Assembly (NCBI GenBank): GCA_002373085.1
Contig: DFJP01000035.1
Coordinates: 1 to 33,688, forward strand
Direction of reading: 5' to 3'
Origin: Caryophanales bacterium UBA3668
GTDB taxonomy: Bacteria > Bacillota_I > Bacilli_A > RFN20 > CAG-826
DNA: 33,688 nucleotides
Each line of letters begins with the position of its first letter. Within the stretch, counting starts at the first letter, position 1. Shown piece after piece: positions 32,174 through 33,688 of the stretch. The notes under the pieces are model-generated. The model saw only the letters and a program-made list of their open reading frames with translations, made no database searches and was not told the DNA's origin. The position numbers and the translations under genes were made by a program.

Positions 32174-33211
32174 ATGAAAATGTTCGACTTAAAGGGAACT
32201 GTTTTGGGTATGAACAAACCAAACATTGTTTCTTTGCTCAACTCAATTGAGCTCTACAAAGGTAAAACCTTACCTGTTAAAAAGGCTAAAAAATTAGACA
32301 TGTTAAAAAGTATGGCACGTCGTAGCGGTGTGGTTAGTAGTAACCAAATCGGTAATGTATACATTGCTGAAGACCGTGAGAGTGCTCTTTTTAATAGAAA
32401 CGCTCAACCTAAAGACTTACAAGAATATATGGTCAAAGGTTACGCGAACGCACTCGATTTAATTGAAGAAGTATATAAATATCAAACATTAGATCGCAGT
32501 TTCGTTTCTACACTCCACTATTACATCTATAAAGATTACAACCCAGAATTCGGTGGACGTTATAAAGATTCTATGAACTATATTCAAGAATCCTTACCAG
32601 ATGGATCATTTAAAACCATCTTCGTCTCCAGTGCTCCTGAAGAAGTCGTTATCTTACTCGATAACTTGATTTATCAATTTAATATGTGTGCAAAAGATGA
32701 TGAAGTTAATAAGTTATTATTAATTGCCACATTTATGTTTGATTTCATGTGTATTCACCCATATAACCACGGTAACGGAAGAGTCTCAAGATTATTACTC
32801 TCCTTCTTACTTAAGAAATATGGTTATGATGTCGATGATTATTTCGCTATCGCATACTTAATGAAACAACACTTAGGCGAATATATCGATGCATTTAAGA
32901 CATCCGGTGAAGGATGGCATACAAATGAAAACGATTATGAACCATTCATCTCCTTTATCCTTAAGAGAATCTTAGAAGCTTACCAAAAACTCGATTACAT
33001 CCTTGAAGTAAACGAAGAAAAAGGTACAGCAGAAGAGAAAGTCTTAAAAGTCGTTACCGATTCTGCTACCCCAATTAGCAAAGTCGTCGTCTTTAGAATC
33101 TTATATGTCCATAGCAAAGTGACAATTGAAAAAGCACTTTCCAAATTAGTGGATGAAGGAAGAATCCAACTCATCACTAGAGGCCGCTACTCAAAATACT
33201 TTAGGGTCTAA
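32174..33211 (+). CDS. Fic-domain protein with winged-helix C-terminus and altered motifs
   Basis: The 345-residue protein has the Fic fold at about 85-265, with GGRYKDSMNYI (127-137) as the flap region and HPYNHGNGRVSR (195-206) as the Fic motif. Fic enzymes move AMP or other groups from nucleotides onto target proteins. Two positions are unusual. The acidic metal-binding residue that normally precedes GNGR is His199. In the N-terminal brake motif (Ser-x-x-x-Glu-Gly/Asn), SSNQIGN at 55-61 has Gly60 where the inhibitory Glu belongs. Residues about 280-345 look like a winged helix (KALSKLVDEGRIQLITRGRYSKYF). GAGGT lies 8 bases before the ATG. The EF-G-like gene starts 10 bases after its stop. 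Catalytic His195 is kept; activity and target are uncertain. Confidence 0.9.
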   Translation: MKMFDLKGTVLGMNKPNIVSLLNSIELYKGKTLPVKKAKKLDMLKSMARRSGVVSSNQIGNVYIAEDRESALFNRNAQPKDLQEYMVKGYANALDLIEEVYKYQTLDRSFVSTLHYYIYKDYNPEFGGRYKDSMNYIQESLPDGSFKTIFVSSAPEEVVILLDNLIYQFNMCAKDDEVNKLLLIATFMFDFMCIHPYNHGNGRVSRLLLSFLLKKYGYDVDDYFAIAYLMKQHLGEYIDAFKTSGEGWHTNENDYEPFISFILKRILEAYQKLDYILEVNEEKGTAEEKVLKVVTDSATPISKVVVFRILYVHSKVTIEKALSKLVDEGRIQLITRGRYSKYFRV

Positions 33212-33221
33212 GGAGTAATAT

Positions 33222-33688
33222 ATGAAAACCGAAAATATCCGTAACGTTGTCATTTTAGGACATCAAAGCAGTGGTAAAACTACTTTAGTAGAATCACTCG
33301 CGTTTACTTCAAAACTCATCCCTCAAAAGGGTGAAGTTGAAAAAAAGAACACTATTTCTGATTACACACCAGATGAACAAAAACGTGGTAGTTCTATTCA
33401 AACCGCAGTTATCCCTCTTAGATATAATGACCATAAGATTAACTTAATCGATATCCCAGGTAATGATGACTTTATTTCTGAAGCTATCGGAGTTGTTGGA
33501 GCAGTTAAAGGCGCTGTCTTAGTAATCGATGCCTCTATTGGAGTGCAAGTCGGCACTGTTAAACACTATAAGATGCTCAAGAAAAAAGGCGTCCCAACAT
33601 TTATCTTTGTTAACAAGATGGATAAAGAAGATGTCAACTTCGAAGAAGTCTTAGATGAAATTAGAGAAAAATTAGGTAAAGAAGTTAT
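33222..33688 (+). CDS. EF-G-like translational GTPase (partial, runs off the window)
   Basis: The first 155 residues are present and still open at the window end. AAGGAG (33210-33215), overlapping the Fic stop, precedes the ATG. It is the G domain of an EF-G paralogue: P-loop GHQSSGKT (13-20), DYTPDEQKRGSSIQ in switch I, DIPGNDDF (77-84) as the G3 box and NKMD (131-134) as G4. Canonical EF-G has DTPGH; here the position of the GTP-activating His is Asn81. The P-loop also lacks the canonical Asp/His residues of EF-G. This fits the EF-G-like (FusA2/EF-G2) group rather than the housekeeping factor. Such proteins bind ribosomes, but their role is poorly defined. Confidence 0.85.
   Translation, partial: MKTENIRNVVILGHQSSGKTTLVESLAFTSKLIPQKGEVEKKNTISDYTPDEQKRGSSIQTAVIPLRYNDHKINLIDIPGNDDFISEAIGVVGAVKGAVLVIDASIGVQVGTVKHYKMLKKKGVPTFIFVNKMDKEDVNFEEVLDEIREKLGKEV

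Overview
The window is AT-rich, densely coding DNA. It most likely comes from a low-GC Gram-positive bacterium of the gut Bacilli/Mollicutes-like type (RF39- or Erysipelotrichia-like); this placement is an inference from gene content. UGA is a stop codon (it ends the gene at 24631-26046 and the minus-strand gene at 26176-27306) and Trp is TGG, so the code is not the Mycoplasma code. Secreted proteins are lipoproteins or have a signal peptide plus a C-terminal membrane helix with a basic tail. No LPXTG motif was seen in the three large surface proteins. No tRNA, rRNA, CRISPR array, IS element or prophage gene was recognised.

Layout. (1) 1-81 is the end of an upstream gene, followed by two tandem terminators. 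(2) 281-1685 encodes a BIG2-like lipoprotein, apparently leaderless, and a small membrane protein, closed by a terminator. (3) 1844-6447 is a two-gene unit for cytoplasmic glycan breakdown: a GH38 alpha-mannosidase and a DUF6259-like putative glycosidase. (4) 6666-8463 encodes an MsmX-type sugar-ABC ATPase with a large internal insertion and a small unknown protein. An AraC-type regulator converges on them from the minus strand (8460-9257). (5) 9493-22379 is one tight operon of eight genes: a Gfo/Idh/MocA dehydrogenase, a repeat-bearing surface protein, a six-hairpin glycosidase-like lipoprotein, a CUT1 sugar-binding lipoprotein, two permeases, a surface protein and a secreted tyrosine-phosphatase-like lipoprotein. 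(6) 22536-24527 is a separately transcribed paralogous surface protein with a very GC-rich terminator. (7) 24631-26046 is a compact GH78-like protein. (8) 26176-31284 holds four membrane-anchored GGDEF proteins. (9) 31339-33688 holds a polytopic membrane protein, a Fic protein with two unusual active-site/brake substitutions, and the start of an EF-G-like GTPase.

How it fits together (inference): regions 3-7 look like a Gram-positive polysaccharide utilisation locus. Surface proteins and the lipoprotein glycosidase would capture and trim a glycan, and the binding protein and two permeases, energised by the MsmX-like ATPase, would import oligosaccharides. GH38, DUF6259, GH78-like and Gfo/Idh/MocA enzymes would then process them inside the cell, with the AraC protein as the likely sugar-responsive regulator. 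The substrate probably carries alpha-mannose and perhaps rhamnose, but it cannot be fixed from sequence. The four diguanylate cyclase candidates form a signalling block with no visible c-di-GMP effector or phosphodiesterase in the window.

No gene-free stretch exceeds 300 bases. The longest gaps (82-280, 6448-6665, 9258-9492, 27307-27498, 28534-28757) hold the terminators, promoters and palindromes listed below. All calls come from reading the sequence; no database search was run.
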